NCBI GenBank assembly: GCA_003857395.1
Contig: RPRC01000123.1
Span: 1 to 24,296, forward strand
DNA length: 24,296 nucleotides
Direction of reading: 5' to 3'
Source of the DNA: Geobacter sp.
Lineage (GTDB): Bacteria > Desulfobacterota > Desulfuromonadia > Geobacterales > Geobacteraceae
Made by a program: the position numbers and the translations under genes. How positions within the stretch are numbered: position 1 is the first letter of the stretch; every line of letters starts with the position of its first letter. The notes beneath the pieces were generated by a model. That model was given only the letters and a program-made list of their open reading frames with translations, was not told the origin of the DNA and did not search any database. Positions 7,545 to 16,750 of this stretch are shown piece by piece.

Positions 7545-8285
7545 TTACCCCATGTCACCCCAGAAAAACTGTAAGACAGCCAGCAGGGCCATTCCGGCTG
7601 TTTCGGTCCTGAGAATCCTCGACCCGAGTGTCACCGGTATGAAGCCGGCTTTGGTTGCTGCCGTAACTTCATCCTTTGACAAGCCACCTTCCGGTCCTAC
7701 CATGACCGCAACTGTTTCGGGGAGCGGCAGGGACCCGAGTACCGACTTGAGCCGATTGGATTTTTCTTCTTCCCAGAGAAGAAGCTTTACTGCCTGGTCG
7801 GCGGAATCGAGAAGTTTCGAAAAATCCAGTACCGGCCGGAGTTCGGGGATGGATGCCCTGTTGGATTGTCGTGCCGCCTCTGCGACGATCCGGCGCCAGC
7901 GATTCAAGCGCTCGGTTTCCCTGTCCTGTGGTATCTGGGCAATGGAACGACCGGCCACGAAAGGAATCAGGGAATTGACACCCAGTTCTGTACACTTCTG
8001 CAAGATGAATTCCATCTTGCTGCCTTTCGGTAGTCCCTGATAGAGCGTAATAAGGGGGCCTCGCGGCCTTTCCGGCTCCGAGGTGCTTTCTGCAAGCCGG
8101 ATAACAAGGTTTTCCTTGCCGATGCTTTCGATAACTCCCACATGGCGTCTGCCGATTCCGTCGGAAAGAAGCACGCGAGTGCCGATTTTAAGTCGCAGAA
8201 CCCGCGTCATGTGACAAAAAAGGTTACCGGTTATCACCGCGTTGTTTTCCCTGATGGCATGTTCGTCGATAAAGAATCGTCGCAT
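7545..8285 (-). CDS. rsmE: 16S rRNA (uracil-1498-N3)-methyltransferase RsmE
   Basis: This 246-aa SPOUT-class methyltransferase modifies U1498 of 16S rRNA in the 30S subunit, using SAM. The N-terminal PUA-like part reads HMTRVLRLKIGTRV. The central QGLPKGSKMEFILQKCTELG is a hallmark of RsmE, and the C-terminal knot carries MVGPEGGLSKDEV and LGSRILRTETA, the SAM-binding trefoil loops. The length is normal for the family. The ATG at 8285 directly adjoins the stop codon of prmA (no gap), so the two are translationally coupled. This prmA-rsmE pairing is common in bacteria. Confidence 0.95.
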   Translation of the reverse strand: MRRFFIDEHAIRENNAVITGNLFCHMTRVLRLKIGTRVLLSDGIGRRHVGVIESIGKENLVIRLAESTSEPERPRGPLITLYQGLPKGSKMEFILQKCTELGVNSLIPFVAGRSIAQIPQDRETERLNRWRRIVAEAARQSNRASIPELRPVLDFSKLLDSADQAVKLLLWEEEKSNRLKSVLGSLPLPETVAVMVGPEGGLSKDEVTAATKAGFIPVTLGSRILRTETAGMALLAVLQFFWGDMG

Positions 8286-9212
8286 TTACCTTTCCCGCTG
8301 AAAGACGAGGCAACTCCATTCGCCTTCTCGGCAAACCTCCTTGAGTGACATGGTGCTGATTCCATAACCGTCGATGACCATGGTTTCTTTCTCGATCAGA
8401 ATGCCGGAAAGAATAAGCAATCCACCCGGATTCAGGTGGGCGATCAGTTCCGGGGCCATGCGAACCAAATCTTCTGCCAGGATATTGGCCAGGACGATAT
8501 CAAAACTGTCGCTGATCATGGCAAGGGGCGTATCGCTGACGCATACCTGCTCTGTAACCCCGTTCAGGAGACAATTTTCCTGAGCGACCTTTACCGCCTC
8601 CGGGTCGATATCGACCGCGGAAATACGCGTAATACCGAGTTTTGCGGCTGCAATGGTGAGTATACCCGAACCGGTTCCCACATCAAGCGCCGTTAACAAT
8701 TTTTTCTTGCCACGGTGGCCTGACAGAATTTTCTCCAGAACGGTGAGACAGAGCATGGTTGTCGGGTGCGTGCCGGTTCCGAAAGCCATCCCGGGGTCTA
8801 TCTTCAGCAGGATATCCTCGGGGCCGGCCGGAAAGTCTTCCCACGTGGGCTTTACCACCAGGTGTTTCCCGACTCGCAGTGGCTTGAAGTGCTCCTTCCA
8901 GCTTGTGCTCCAGTCTTCATCCGTGATTCGTGTAATGGTTGGATCCTGGTAGATGAAACCAGGGAAGTTCGGGCCGTTTTCGATAAGGAAAGCTTTGATA
9001 TCCCGAATTCGCTCATCAAGGAATTCGTCGCTTTGAAAATATGCCGTGACCATCTTGGTCGGTGTTTCTTCGAGAGAATCAAGTGAAAAGGTGTCCAGGG
9101 TGCGGTTATCGATTCCGACGCCGGTAGAGGAAAGCTCGATGAGAAACTCCGCGATGGTGTCAACCATTGCGTCCGGCACTTCGTAAGCTAGTTGAATCCA
9201 CTCTTTTTGCAT
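8286..9212 (-). CDS. prmA: Ribosomal protein L11 methyltransferase PrmA
   Basis: This 308-aa class I SAM-dependent methyltransferase trimethylates ribosomal protein L11. After an N-terminal substrate-recognition domain, the linker FGTGTHPTTMLCL leads to SAM motif I ALDVGTGSGILTIAAAKLG. The acidic motif II VDIDPEAV and the catalytic-face motif DIVLANILAEDLV follow. This order is characteristic of PrmA. The ATG at 9212 is preceded by AAAGG. The gene heads the minus-strand operon prmA-rsmE-zinc-ribbon protein, and its promoter should lie in the gene-free stretch to the right. Confidence 0.95.
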   Translation of the reverse strand: MQKEWIQLAYEVPDAMVDTIAEFLIELSSTGVGIDNRTLDTFSLDSLEETPTKMVTAYFQSDEFLDERIRDIKAFLIENGPNFPGFIYQDPTITRITDEDWSTSWKEHFKPLRVGKHLVVKPTWEDFPAGPEDILLKIDPGMAFGTGTHPTTMLCLTVLEKILSGHRGKKKLLTALDVGTGSGILTIAAAKLGITRISAVDIDPEAVKVAQENCLLNGVTEQVCVSDTPLAMISDSFDIVLANILAEDLVRMAPELIAHLNPGGLLILSGILIEKETMVIDGYGISTMSLKEVCREGEWSCLVFQRER

Positions 9213-9732
9213 ATTCCAAAAACCTTTCTGGTTTCGTGCTGATTAATATTTATACGTATTCATTCGCAGAAGCTCAGGTGCCGCTTCATGGTGAATCCGG
9301 ACCCGATGCCTGCCGACCCAGGAGGCAGTTTTGGTATGGCATTCTGCCCAATAAACAAAAATAGCAAAAGTAGAGGGTGCTGACAATTAAAACCTTGACA
9401 AATGATGGCCGAAAACGGTAATTCTCATTAAAACCTTTCTTGAGTAAAACCCTTTATCCCTGCAAGCCTGTTTGAATTTTTCCCAGATGGAAGCTGGTTG
9501 ACAAATAGATATTTTAATTGGGGAAACTTATTGCATCTTCGATCTAGTGTGGTATAAGTTCCCTCATGAGACTCTTGTACTTATTCACTTTTTGTCGTGA
9601 TGTCAGATGATGACAGAAGAATAGAGCTGAAAAAGGGGCTTGATGGCTGGGTTTCCCTTGCAAAAAACAATTCGGTCGTTACATTAAACTTGTCGTTTCA
9701 AGTATTTTCCAAGAACACGAAGAGGTGAAAAA
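9213..9732. other. Gene-free stretch with promoter-like motifs between prmA and the response regulator
   Basis: About 520 AT-rich bases separate divergent genes and contain no credible reading frame. Two copies of TTGACAAAT occur at 9395-9403 and 9498-9506. A TTGCAT (9531-9536) with a TATAAG (9553-9558) 16 nt downstream is the best-looking plus-strand promoter. A small palindrome TGTCA-GATGA-TGACA lies at 9601-9615. The stretch should hold the promoters of both prmA and the response regulator, with a 5' leader of about 170 nt if the 9531-9558 promoter is real. Confidence 0.5.
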
Positions 9733-10407
9733 ATGAAAATTCTGGTAGTGGAAGACGAAAAAAAGGTTGCCAGTTTTATCAAGCGAGGGCTTGAAGAAGA
9801 GAAGTATGAAGTGGATGTTGCCTACGATGGCGAAGAGGGCTGCCAGAAAATACTGGATGGCGCTTACAGTCTTATTATCCTTGATGTGATGCTTCCGAAA
9901 AAGGATGGTTTCGCGGTGGTCAAGGAAATGAGGATGAAAAAGCTTCAGACTCCGGTTTTGATGCTGACGGCGAAAGATACGGTTGAGGATATTGTTGCCG
10001 GACTTAACTCAGGGTCTGATGACTATTTGACAAAGCCGTTTGCTTTTGCTGAGCTCCTTGCCCGAGTTCGTGCCCTTCTTCGCAGGTCTGAGCAGGAGCG
10101 CGGCGCCGAAATCCGTTTCGCCGATCTGCGTCTCGATCCGGTTACCCACAAGGTTTGGAGGAACGACAAGGAAATCGACCTGACGGCGAAAGAATACTCG
10201 CTGCTGGAATTCTTTATGCGCAACCCGAACCAGGTGCTGACCAGGACCACCATTGCCGAGAATGTCTGGGATTATATCTTTGACAGCTTCACCAACATTA
10301 TCGACGTCTACGTCAATTACCTCCGCAAGAAAATCGACCGGGACGCAGACAAGAAGCTTATTCACACCGTGCGCGGCGTTGGTTACATTCTGAAGGAAGA
10401 AGACTAA
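9733..10407 (+). CDS. OmpR/PhoB-family response regulator, orphan
   Basis: This 224-aa two-component regulator has an N-terminal receiver domain (1-115) and a C-terminal winged-helix DNA-binding domain (about 128-222). The acidic pair Glu7/Asp8, phospho-acceptor Asp51 (IILDVMLP), Thr79 and Lys101 (YLTKPF) are all present, so the receiver should be functional. The effector ends with the usual VNYLRKKIDRD...HTVRGVGYIL motif. The ribosome site is AGAGGTG before the ATG at 9733. No histidine kinase gene is next to it: a strong terminator closes the unit after this one gene, and the following gene is an HtrA protease. It resembles CusR/CopR/MprA-type regulators, but the target genes are unknown. 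Confidence 0.9.
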   Translation: MKILVVEDEKKVASFIKRGLEEEKYEVDVAYDGEEGCQKILDGAYSLIILDVMLPKKDGFAVVKEMRMKKLQTPVLMLTAKDTVEDIVAGLNSGSDDYLTKPFAFAELLARVRALLRRSEQERGAEIRFADLRLDPVTHKVWRNDKEIDLTAKEYSLLEFFMRNPNQVLTRTTIAENVWDYIFDSFTNIIDVYVNYLRKKIDRDADKKLIHTVRGVGYILKEED

Positions 10408-10451
10408 CCGGCCCCGGCAGGGTTTCGGAAAAATAGTGTCAGAAACATTGG

Positions 10452-10498
10452 GCGGGACGACCAATCCTTGAAAGGGATTGGTCGTCCCGCTTTTTTTT
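10452..10498 (+). terminator. Strong intrinsic terminator after the response regulator
   Basis: A perfect 16-bp GC-rich stem, GCGGGACGACCAATCC (10452-10467) with its complement (10475-10490), has a 7-nt loop and is followed at once by eight T residues (10491-10498). It separates the response regulator from the HtrA gene, which has its own promoter. Confidence 0.95.
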
Positions 10499-10558
10499 GT
10501 ATCTTGCCGCGGCAGATTTCGCGGAATCCTTTGGTCTTTTTCAGATTCCGGCACCGGG

Positions 10559-10587
10559 TTGACAAATAGGCACCCCATCTATACCAT
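10559..10587 (+). promoter_or_regulatory. Predicted sigma-70 promoter of the htrA gene
   Basis: TTGACA at 10559-10564 and TACCAT at 10582-10587 are 17 nt apart; TATACC at 10580 is an alternative -10 with a short spacer. The 13-base string GGTTGACAAATAG around the -35 is also present upstream of the response regulator (9496-9508), which suggests shared control. Confidence 0.6.
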
Positions 10588-10633
10588 TAGAAACGGCATT
10601 CCTTGCCAAACTATCACGAGGAGGTATTATCCC

Positions 10634-12031
10634 ATGCGCACATCACTATATCATGTGCTGATGGTCATTGTGACCGCTTCTATTGTATCCTTTTCGACAG
10701 GACTTGCTGTTGCCAAGAACGCCCCGCCTGATTTTGTCGAACTCTCCAAAAAGCTCACGACCTCGGTTGTCAATATCAGCACCTCGAAAACAGTCAATCC
10801 ACAGCAGCAGTTTAACCAGCCTCAGACAAGCCCTTTCGGTTCAGATCCCTTCAGTGATTTCGAACGTTTTTTCCGGGGCATGCCTCAGCGCCCGCATAAG
10901 CAAAGAAGCCTCGGTTCCGGCTTCATCATCAGCGATGAAGGATACATCCTCACCAATAACCATGTGGTGGTCGGGGCCGACGAAATCAATGTCAAGCTTT
11001 CCGATGGCCGGGAATTCAAGGGTGAGCTGAAGGGCTCCGACGAAAAGCTCGACCTGGCACTGATCAAGATCGCAGCCAAGGATAATCTGCCCGTGGTCCC
11101 CCTTGGCGACAGCGATGCCATTGAAGTGGGCGAATGGGTCCTGGCTATCGGCAACCCCTTTGGCCTCAGTCAGACAGTGACCGCCGGGATCGTCAGCGCC
11201 AAAGGCAGGGTTATCGGCAGCGGACCGTACGACGATTTCATCCAGACCGACGCGTCCATCAACCCCGGTAATTCCGGCGGGCCGCTTTTCAACGCAAAGG
11301 GCGAGGTGATCGGCATCAATACCGCCATCGTATCCGGTGGCCAAGGGATCGGATTTGCCATTCCGGTTAATATGGCCAAGTCGGTTATCACGCAGCTGCG
11401 GGAAACGGGCAAGGTGACGCGGGGCTGGCTGGGTGTTTCGGTGCAGCCGGTTACTCCCGATCTTGCCAAATCATTTGGCATGAAAAACGACAAGGGCGCT
11501 CTCATCTCGGAAGTGATGAAGGACAGCCCGGCGGAAAAGGCCGGTTTCAAGGTCGGTGATATCATCCTGGATTTTGATGGAAAACCCATCGCGGATATGC
11601 ATGAACTTCCCCGGCTTGCCGCGGTGACCCCTGTCGGTAAAAAAGCTGTTGTCAAGGTCTTGCGAAACGGGAAGATCATAGAGAAGACCGTTATCATTGA
11701 GAAGATGGTCGATAGTGGCGTAACGGTGCAGCAGAGCGCAAAGATCCAGGAAAAGCTTGGTATCGTGGTCTCGGATATTACCAAGGAACTGGCCGCGCAG
11801 TTGCGGACAAACCAGACCCGAGGTGTCGTCGTGATGGAAGTCAAAGCGGGGAGCCTGGCCGAAGATGCGGGCCTTGCCCGGGGAGACATCATCACGCAAA
11901 TCAACAGCACTGCTATTGGTGACAGCACGGAGTATGCAAAGGCGATCTCTACGCTTAAAAAAGGGGAGATTGTCCGCTTTCTCCTGCACCGGGGAGAGGC
12001 CGCGCTGTTTGTCGCGATGAAGGTAGAGTAA
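10634..12031 (+). CDS. degP: Periplasmic serine protease HtrA/DegP family, two PDZ domains
   Basis: This 465-aa envelope protease-chaperone has a signal peptide (residues 1-27, cleavage after AVA). A trypsin-like domain has the triad His110 (NNHVVVG), Asp140 (KLDLALIK) and Ser214 (GNSGGPLFN). Two PDZ domains follow, at about 280-370 and 385-460, and bind substrate C-termini. The Q-rich linker with QQQFNQPQ before the protease domain matches the LA loop of DegP/DegQ types. The open frame extends upstream to 10478, but GAGGAGGT (10618-10625) fixes the ATG at 10634, where the signal peptide starts. It is transcribed alone between two terminators. It degrades or refolds misfolded periplasmic proteins; the upstream response regulator is a plausible controller, but that is inference. 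Confidence 0.95.
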   Translation: MRTSLYHVLMVIVTASIVSFSTGLAVAKNAPPDFVELSKKLTTSVVNISTSKTVNPQQQFNQPQTSPFGSDPFSDFERFFRGMPQRPHKQRSLGSGFIISDEGYILTNNHVVVGADEINVKLSDGREFKGELKGSDEKLDLALIKIAAKDNLPVVPLGDSDAIEVGEWVLAIGNPFGLSQTVTAGIVSAKGRVIGSGPYDDFIQTDASINPGNSGGPLFNAKGEVIGINTAIVSGGQGIGFAIPVNMAKSVITQLRETGKVTRGWLGVSVQPVTPDLAKSFGMKNDKGALISEVMKDSPAEKAGFKVGDIILDFDGKPIADMHELPRLAAVTPVGKKAVVKVLRNGKIIEKTVIIEKMVDSGVTVQQSAKIQEKLGIVVSDITKELAAQLRTNQTRGVVVMEVKAGSLAEDAGLARGDIITQINSTAIGDSTEYAKAISTLKKGEIVRFLLHRGEAALFVAMKVE

Positions 12032-12078
12032 GATCGATATCACCTCGCGACTTGTCGCAGCGGGAAAAGTCAGCAGCA

Positions 12079-12113
12079 GGGAGGTCGCCGGAAAGAGGCG
12101 GCCTCCCTTTTTT
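12079..12113 (+). terminator. Intrinsic terminator after degP
   Basis: GGGAGG-T-CGCC (12079-12089) pairs with GGCG-G-CCTCCC (12097-12107), one G-T pair included, across a 7-nt loop, followed by six T residues at 12108-12113. Confidence 0.9.
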
Positions 12114-12145
12114 GCATCTGTCCTGCCGAAAAAATCCGCAGTTAC

Positions 12146-12154
12146 TGGTATACT
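12146..12154 (+). promoter_or_regulatory. Extended -10 promoter candidate for the gcv operon
   Basis: TGGTATACT contains the TGn extension and a TATACT -10 box 43 bp before the gcvT start. No good -35 box is visible. The leader is too short for a glycine riboswitch. Confidence 0.45.
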
Positions 12155-12196
12155 GTTCCCAACGCAGAAAGATCCTCCCGGTCATTCGGAGATTGC

Positions 12197-13288
12197 ATGG
12201 AATCCCTGAAAAAAACACCCCTCATGGGGGAGCATACACGGCTTGCAGCCCGTCTCTTGCCCTTTGGCGGCTGGTTGATGCCGCTCCAGTATGACGGTAT
12301 CCTGGCAGAACACCGCTGGTGCCGGGAGTCGGCCGCCCTGTTCGATACCTGCCACATGGGCCAGTTTCTCTTCCAGGGGAATATTGCCACAGCAGGCTTC
12401 GAACGGCTGTTCTCCTTCCGGCTCGACACGATAGCGGTTGGTCGCTGCCGCTACGGATTTCTCCTCAATGAGCAGGGCGGTATTGTCGACGACCTGACGG
12501 TGTACCGGCTGGCAGACGATCAGCTAATGGTGGTCGTAAACGCCGGGCCTGAGGAAAAAGATTTTGCGACGATCCAGGCGGGATTGCAGTCCTGTTCACA
12601 TTTTTCAGACGGTACCGGCCACAGCGGCAAGCTGGACATCCAGGGGCCCCTTTCCCGGGAGGTGCTGGTGAGGTTTTTCGGCGCGGAAGTTGAGAAAGTT
12701 TCTTTCTTCGGATTCCGGCAGATGGACATACTCGGTGACGAAGCGATTGTGAGCCGCACCGGTTATACCGGCGAACTTGGCTACGAAATCTACTGCAGAA
12801 ATGACCGGATCGTTGAACTGTGGCAACTCCTGTTGGAAGATGGACGCGTCAGGCCGGCCGGACTCGGGGCACGGGACCTGCTGCGCCTGGAGATGGGCTA
12901 CAGTCTCTACGGCAATGACCTGGATGAGACGACCACCCCCCTGGAGGCAGGACTCGAAAAGTTCGTGGATTTCAGCCGGGATTTTGTTGGCCGGGAGGCT
13001 CTGCTTCGTCAGCAGGCCGAAGGTCTCCGGAGGGTCAAGGTGGCCTTCCGGGTTGCTTCCCGGCGCTCGCCGCGCCACGGCTATGGGATCTTCCGGCAGG
13101 GCGAGCCGGTCGGCACGGTAACCAGTGGCTCCTTCTCCCCTATGCTCGGCTGCGGCATTGGCATGGGCTATGTGGCGCCTGACGCGGCAGAGATCGGTGC
13201 TTCACTCCAGGTCGGCCAGGAAGGGCTGTCCCTGGAGGCAACGGTGGTGGAGTTGCCGTTCTATCGGGACGGGTCGTTGCGGAAATAG
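12197..13288 (+). CDS. gcvT: Glycine cleavage system T protein (aminomethyltransferase)
   Basis: This 363-aa protein transfers the methylene group from aminomethyl-lipoyl H protein to tetrahydrofolate and releases ammonia. Family features are FGGWLMPLQYDGILAEHRWCR near the N-terminus, LFDTCHMGQF, the folate-binding GGIVDDLTVYRL, SRTGYTGELGYEIYC, and LGARDLLRLEMGYSLYGNDLD with the Thr-Pro-Leu-Glu-Ala-Gly that follows. The length is normal. The ribosome site GGAG precedes the ATG at 12197. It is the first gene of the glycine cleavage set but is separated from gcvH by 270 bp that contain an inverted repeat element, so the operon may be interrupted or read through. The L protein (lipoamide dehydrogenase) is not encoded here. 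Confidence 0.95.
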   Translation: MESLKKTPLMGEHTRLAARLLPFGGWLMPLQYDGILAEHRWCRESAALFDTCHMGQFLFQGNIATAGFERLFSFRLDTIAVGRCRYGFLLNEQGGIVDDLTVYRLADDQLMVVVNAGPEEKDFATIQAGLQSCSHFSDGTGHSGKLDIQGPLSREVLVRFFGAEVEKVSFFGFRQMDILGDEAIVSRTGYTGELGYEIYCRNDRIVELWQLLLEDGRVRPAGLGARDLLRLEMGYSLYGNDLDETTTPLEAGLEKFVDFSRDFVGREALLRQQAEGLRRVKVAFRVASRRSPRHGYGIFRQGEPVGTVTSGSFSPMLGCGIGMGYVAPDAAEIGASLQVGQEGLSLEATVVELPFYRDGSLRK

Positions 13289-13350
13289 CAGCCAAACTGA
13301 TAGCGGTTGGTTGTTGAGTGCCAGGACAGGCCTGAACCAAAAAAGCTTTT

Positions 13351-13465
13351 GCCACGGATACACACGGATGAACACGGATGTGAAACAAAACTGAAAAGCT
13401 TGTAGGGGTTTAAATCTTTTTCTTGTAAAAGATTTTATCCGTGAATATCCGTGTGCATCCGTGGC
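13351..13465. repeat. Interspersed inverted repeat with CACGGAT units
   Basis: GCCACGGATACACACGGATG (13351-13370), continuing with AACACGGAT, is mirrored by ATCCGTGAATATCCGTGTG and CATCCGTGGC (13437-13465). The centre carries its own AAATCTTTT/AAAAGATTT hairpin. The CACGGAT unit occurs three times in each arm. Similar CACGGATGAACACGGAT repeats are known to be scattered in many bacterial genomes. It lies between gcvT and gcvH and could attenuate or process the operon mRNA. Confidence 0.75.
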
Positions 13466-13558
13466 TGAAAAAGGTTTTTACGCAGTTTCTTTGCTGGAAA
13501 TTTCCATACAGGTTACAGTTGCGCGTAACTTCACATTTCACTGCGGAGGGATGAACGC

Positions 13559-13933
13559 ATGGACTACTATTTCACCAAGGAACACGAATGGCTGCGGCTC
13601 GACGGCCAAAGAGGCTTAGTCGGCATTACCGCCTATGCTGTGGAGCAGCTGGGTGATATCACCTTTGTCGAGCTGCCCCGTCCGGGCCGGGAGGCGAAGC
13701 AGTCGGAGGTGCTTTGCGCCCTCGAGTCGGTCAAGGCGGCAAGCGATATCTATGCCCCGGTTTCGGGACGGGTGATCGCGGTAAACGTGCAGGTGGAAAG
13801 CCGTCCGGAGATTGTCAATCAGAGTCCCGAAGAGGAGGGCTGGCTGGTGGAACTGGAGATTGCCGAGCCCGGCGAATTGCAGCGTCTGATGAATCGCGAA
13901 CAGTACCAGGAATACCTCGGGGGACTTTCGTGA
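13559..13933 (+). CDS. gcvH: Glycine cleavage system H protein (lipoyl carrier)
   Basis: This 124-aa protein carries the lipoyl arm that shuttles the aminomethyl group between P, T and L proteins. The lipoyl-lysine motif is [11 protein letters not shown], with Lys59 the modification site. The N-terminus [12 protein letters not shown] and the [19 protein letters not shown] segment are standard. The ribosome site GGAGG lies 10 bp before the ATG at 13559; the nearby ATG at 13551 is in another frame. The stop overlaps the GTG start of gcvPA. The enzymes that could lipoylate this protein (lipM, lipA) are encoded at the end of the same cluster. Confidence 0.96.
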   Translation: MDYYFTKEHEWLRLDGQRGLVGITAYAVEQLGDITFVELPRPGREAKQSEVLCALESVKAASDIYAPVSGRVIAVNVQVESRPEIVNQSPEEEGWLVELEIAEPGELQRLMNREQYQEYLGGLS

Positions 13934-15276
13934 ATCGCTCCGGCTACTGTCCCCAGACCCCGGCACAGATCCGGGAGATGCTTGCTGTCATCGGCGTCAG
14001 CAGCATTGCCGAGCTCTTTGCCGTTATCCCGTCTGAGCTGCGGGCCCGCTCCTTCGAGCTGCCGGAGGGTATGTCGGAATTCGAGATGCTGGCCGGGCTG
14101 GAACGGCTGGCCGGGCTGGACCGGCGCGACATCGTCCCGTTTATCGGCGGCGGCAGCTACGACCACCTGATCCCCGCGGTTGTCGACCATCTGGCCGGGC
14201 GGGCCGAGTTTGCCACCTCCTACACCCCGTACCAGCCGGAATGTTCCCAGGGAACCCTTCAGGCCCTCTACGAATACCAGACCGTTATCTGTCGATTGAC
14301 CGGTATGGAAACAACCAATGCCTCCCTCTACGACGGTGGCACCGCCCTGGCAGAGGCTGCCCTCATGGCCCTGCGCATCACCGGCAGGAAGAAAATCCTC
14401 ATGGATGCTGCGGTCAATCCCTTTTCGCGGCAGATTGTGCATTCCTACCTGGCCAACCTGGAAGTGGAGATCGTCGAGATCACGACCGGGGAGGGCCTGA
14501 CCGACCGGCAGGAATTCCTCGCCGCGCTTGATGACGAAACCGCTGCCATCGTCTTGCAGAACCCCAGCTTCTTCGGCGGGGTCGACGACTTCAGCGACCT
14601 GGCCGCGGCAGCCCGTGGCCGCGGCGCGCTGACGGTCGTCTCCGTCTACCCGATCAGCCTCGGTCTACTCAAGACTCCCGGCGAGATGGGTGCCGACCTG
14701 GCGGTTGGCGACGGCCAGAGTCTCGGTAATCCGCTCTCTTTCGGCGGCCCATCTTTCGGCTTCCTGGCGGTGCGAAAGGAGCATATCCGCAACCTGCCGG
14801 GGCGGATTGTCGGCGAGACCGTGGACACGTCCGGCAGGCGTGGCTTTGTTCTCACCCTCCAGGCCCGTGAACAGCACATCCGGCGCCAGAAGGCCACCTC
14901 CAACATCTGCAGCAACCAGAGCCTCTGTGCCCTGCGCGGCCTGATCTTCCTCTCTACCCTCGGCAGGGAAGGGATTGCAGAGCTGGCACGACTCAACTAC
15001 GACAAGGCCCAGTATGCCAAGGCAATACTCGGGAACATCCGCGGGGTGTCGCTTCTCAGCGGGGGGCCGACCTTCAACGAATTCACCCTCACGCTGCCGA
15101 AGGAGGCCGCAAGCGTCTGCGAACGGCTCCTGGCGGCAGGGATCGCCGCCGGGATGCCCCTGGGCCGCTGGTACCCGGGGCTGGAGTCCTGCATGGTGGT
15201 CACGGTAACGGAGAAGCGCAGCCGAGCGGAGATCGAGACCCTGGCGACACGGCTGGAGGAGGTGCTATGGAGCTGA
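13930..15276 (+). CDS. gcvPA: Glycine dehydrogenase (decarboxylating) subunit 1 (P protein alpha)
   Basis: This is the 448-aa N-terminal half of the split, PLP-dependent P protein that decarboxylates glycine and loads the H protein. Recognisable family blocks are [73 protein letters not shown] and [17 protein letters not shown]. The frame is open from 13714, but that part runs through gcvH. The start is taken as the GTG at 13930, which overlaps the gcvH stop and follows a GGGG ribosome site, giving the normal GcvPA length. The 3' end overlaps gcvPB by 10 bp. The split alpha/beta form is typical of many non-enteric bacteria. Confidence 0.95.
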   Translation: MNRSGYCPQTPAQIREMLAVIGVSSIAELFAVIPSELRARSFELPEGMSEFEMLAGLERLAGLDRRDIVPFIGGGSYDHLIPAVVDHLAGRAEFATSYTPYQPECSQGTLQALYEYQTVICRLTGMETTNASLYDGGTALAEAALMALRITGRKKILMDAAVNPFSRQIVHSYLANLEVEIVEITTGEGLTDRQEFLAALDDETAAIVLQNPSFFGGVDDFSDLAAAARGRGALTVVSVYPISLGLLKTPGEMGADLAVGDGQSLGNPLSFGGPSFGFLAVRKEHIRNLPGRIVGETVDTSGRRGFVLTLQAREQHIRRQKATSNICSNQSLCALRGLIFLSTLGREGIAELARLNYDKAQYAKAILGNIRGVSLLSGGPTFNEFTLTLPKEAASVCERLLAAGIAAGMPLGRWYPGLESCMVVTVTEKRSRAEIETLATRLEEVLWS

Positions 15277-16709
15277 TCTTCGAAAAATCCGTCCCCGGCC
15301 GGCACGGCACCATACTCCCGCGGAGTGATGTGCCGCGGGCTGCCGACCTCCCTGTCGATCTCCTCAGGGCTGAGTCAGCCGGGCTGCCCGAGCTGAGCGA
15401 GCTTGAGGTGGTGCGCCATTTCAGCAATCTTTCGCGGCGAAACTTCTCCGTGGACACGAACTTCTACCCGCTTGGCTCCTGCACCATGAAATACAACGTC
15501 AAGGCGGCCGAGGAGGCGGTCCGGCCCTTTGCCGCTGCCCACCCGCTGTTGCCCTTTCTCCCTTCCGGTGAGTCATTCGTGCAGGGCTCGCTGGCGGTGA
15601 TTCACCGCTTGTCGCAGCTCCTGGCAGAGATCACCGGCATGGCGGCCTTTTCCTGTCAGCCTCTGGCCGGCGCCCACGGAGAAATGACCGGTATCATGAT
15701 GATTGCCGCCTGGCACCGCTCACAGGGACAGCAGCGCCGCTTCGTGGTGGTGCCGGACTCCTCCCACGGCACCAACCCTGCCACTGCCGCCATGGTCGGC
15801 TACGAGGTGCTCACGGTGCCGACCACGCCCTCCGGCGACATGGACCTTGACGTCTTCCGTCAGACCATGAATAATGAGGTGGCGGCGGTAATGATGACCT
15901 GCCCCAACACCCTCGGTCTCTTCAATCCCCAGGTGGCGGAGATCTGCGCCATCGCCCACCAGTTCGGCGCCCTGGTCTACTGCGACGGCGCCAACCTGAA
16001 CGCGATTCTCGGCAAGGTGCGGCCGGGCGATATCGGTTTTGACGTCATGCATGTCAACCTGCACAAGACCTTCGGCACCCCCCACGGCGGAGGCGGGCCG
16101 GGGAGCGGTCCGGTCGGAGTGAGCGAAAAGCTGCGGCCCTTCCTGCCATCGCCCACGGTGGTGCGGCGGGTTGACGGCAGCTACTCTCTTGAAGAAACGA
16201 ATACGGAAAGCATCGGCCGACTGGCCAACTTTTACGGCAACTTCGGGGTGCTGGTGCGGGCGCTGGCCTACATCACCATGCTCGGCAGGGATGGCCTGGT
16301 GGAGGTGAGCGAGCAGGCGGTGCTGAATGCCAACTATGTCATGAGCCGGCTGAAGGGTTGGTACGACCTGCCCTTTGACAAGACCTGCATGCATGAATGC
16401 GTTTTTTCCGCCTCCCGGCAGCTGAAGCAGGGCGTCCATGCCCTCGACATCGCCAAGTATCTCATCGACCGCGGCTTCCATCCGCCCACGGTCTATTTCC
16501 CGCTGATCGTCAAAGAGGCGATCATGATCGAGCCGACCGAGACCGAGAGCAAGGAAACCCTTGATGCCTTCATCGCCGTGATGATCGAGGCTGCCGAACT
16601 GGCCGAAACCAATCCCGAGGCGCTTTTCCAGGCTCCCCGAACCATGCCGGTCTCGCGGCTGGACGAGACGAAAGCGGCGCGGGAAATCAACGTCTGCTGC
16701 AGCGGTTGA
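15267..16709 (+). CDS. gcvPB: Glycine dehydrogenase (decarboxylating) subunit 2 (P protein beta)
   Basis: This is the 480-aa C-terminal half of the P protein, carrying the PLP lysine. Lys267 lies in [19 protein letters not shown], the conserved Schiff-base site with its glycine-rich loop. Other family blocks are [38 protein letters not shown] and [11 protein letters not shown]. It should pair with GcvPA as an alpha2-beta2 enzyme in the cytoplasm. GGAGGAGG before the ATG at 15267 lies within the end of gcvPA, so the subunits are translationally coupled, which suits equal production of the two. Confidence 0.96.
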   Translation: MELIFEKSVPGRHGTILPRSDVPRAADLPVDLLRAESAGLPELSELEVVRHFSNLSRRNFSVDTNFYPLGSCTMKYNVKAAEEAVRPFAAAHPLLPFLPSGESFVQGSLAVIHRLSQLLAEITGMAAFSCQPLAGAHGEMTGIMMIAAWHRSQGQQRRFVVVPDSSHGTNPATAAMVGYEVLTVPTTPSGDMDLDVFRQTMNNEVAAVMMTCPNTLGLFNPQVAEICAIAHQFGALVYCDGANLNAILGKVRPGDIGFDVMHVNLHKTFGTPHGGGGPGSGPVGVSEKLRPFLPSPTVVRRVDGSYSLEETNTESIGRLANFYGNFGVLVRALAYITMLGRDGLVEVSEQAVLNANYVMSRLKGWYDLPFDKTCMHECVFSASRQLKQGVHALDIAKYLIDRGFHPPTVYFPLIVKEAIMIEPTETESKETLDAFIAVMIEAAELAETNPEALFQAPRTMPVSRLDETKAAREINVCCSG

Positions 16710-16750
16710 CGGTAGCTCCGTTACTTTCAGTAACAGGAAATCTTTTATGT

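Noticed and set aside
10478..10633. Longer N-terminus for the HtrA protein
   Set aside because: It starts inside a terminator; GAGGAGGT and the signal peptide place the start at 10634.
12114..12196. Glycine riboswitch before gcvT
   Set aside because: The leader is only about 80 nt and contains a promoter; no aptamer-like pairing was seen.
13714..13929. Longer N-terminus for GcvPA
   Set aside because: It overlaps gcvH, which is certain; the GTG at 13930 gives the normal protein.
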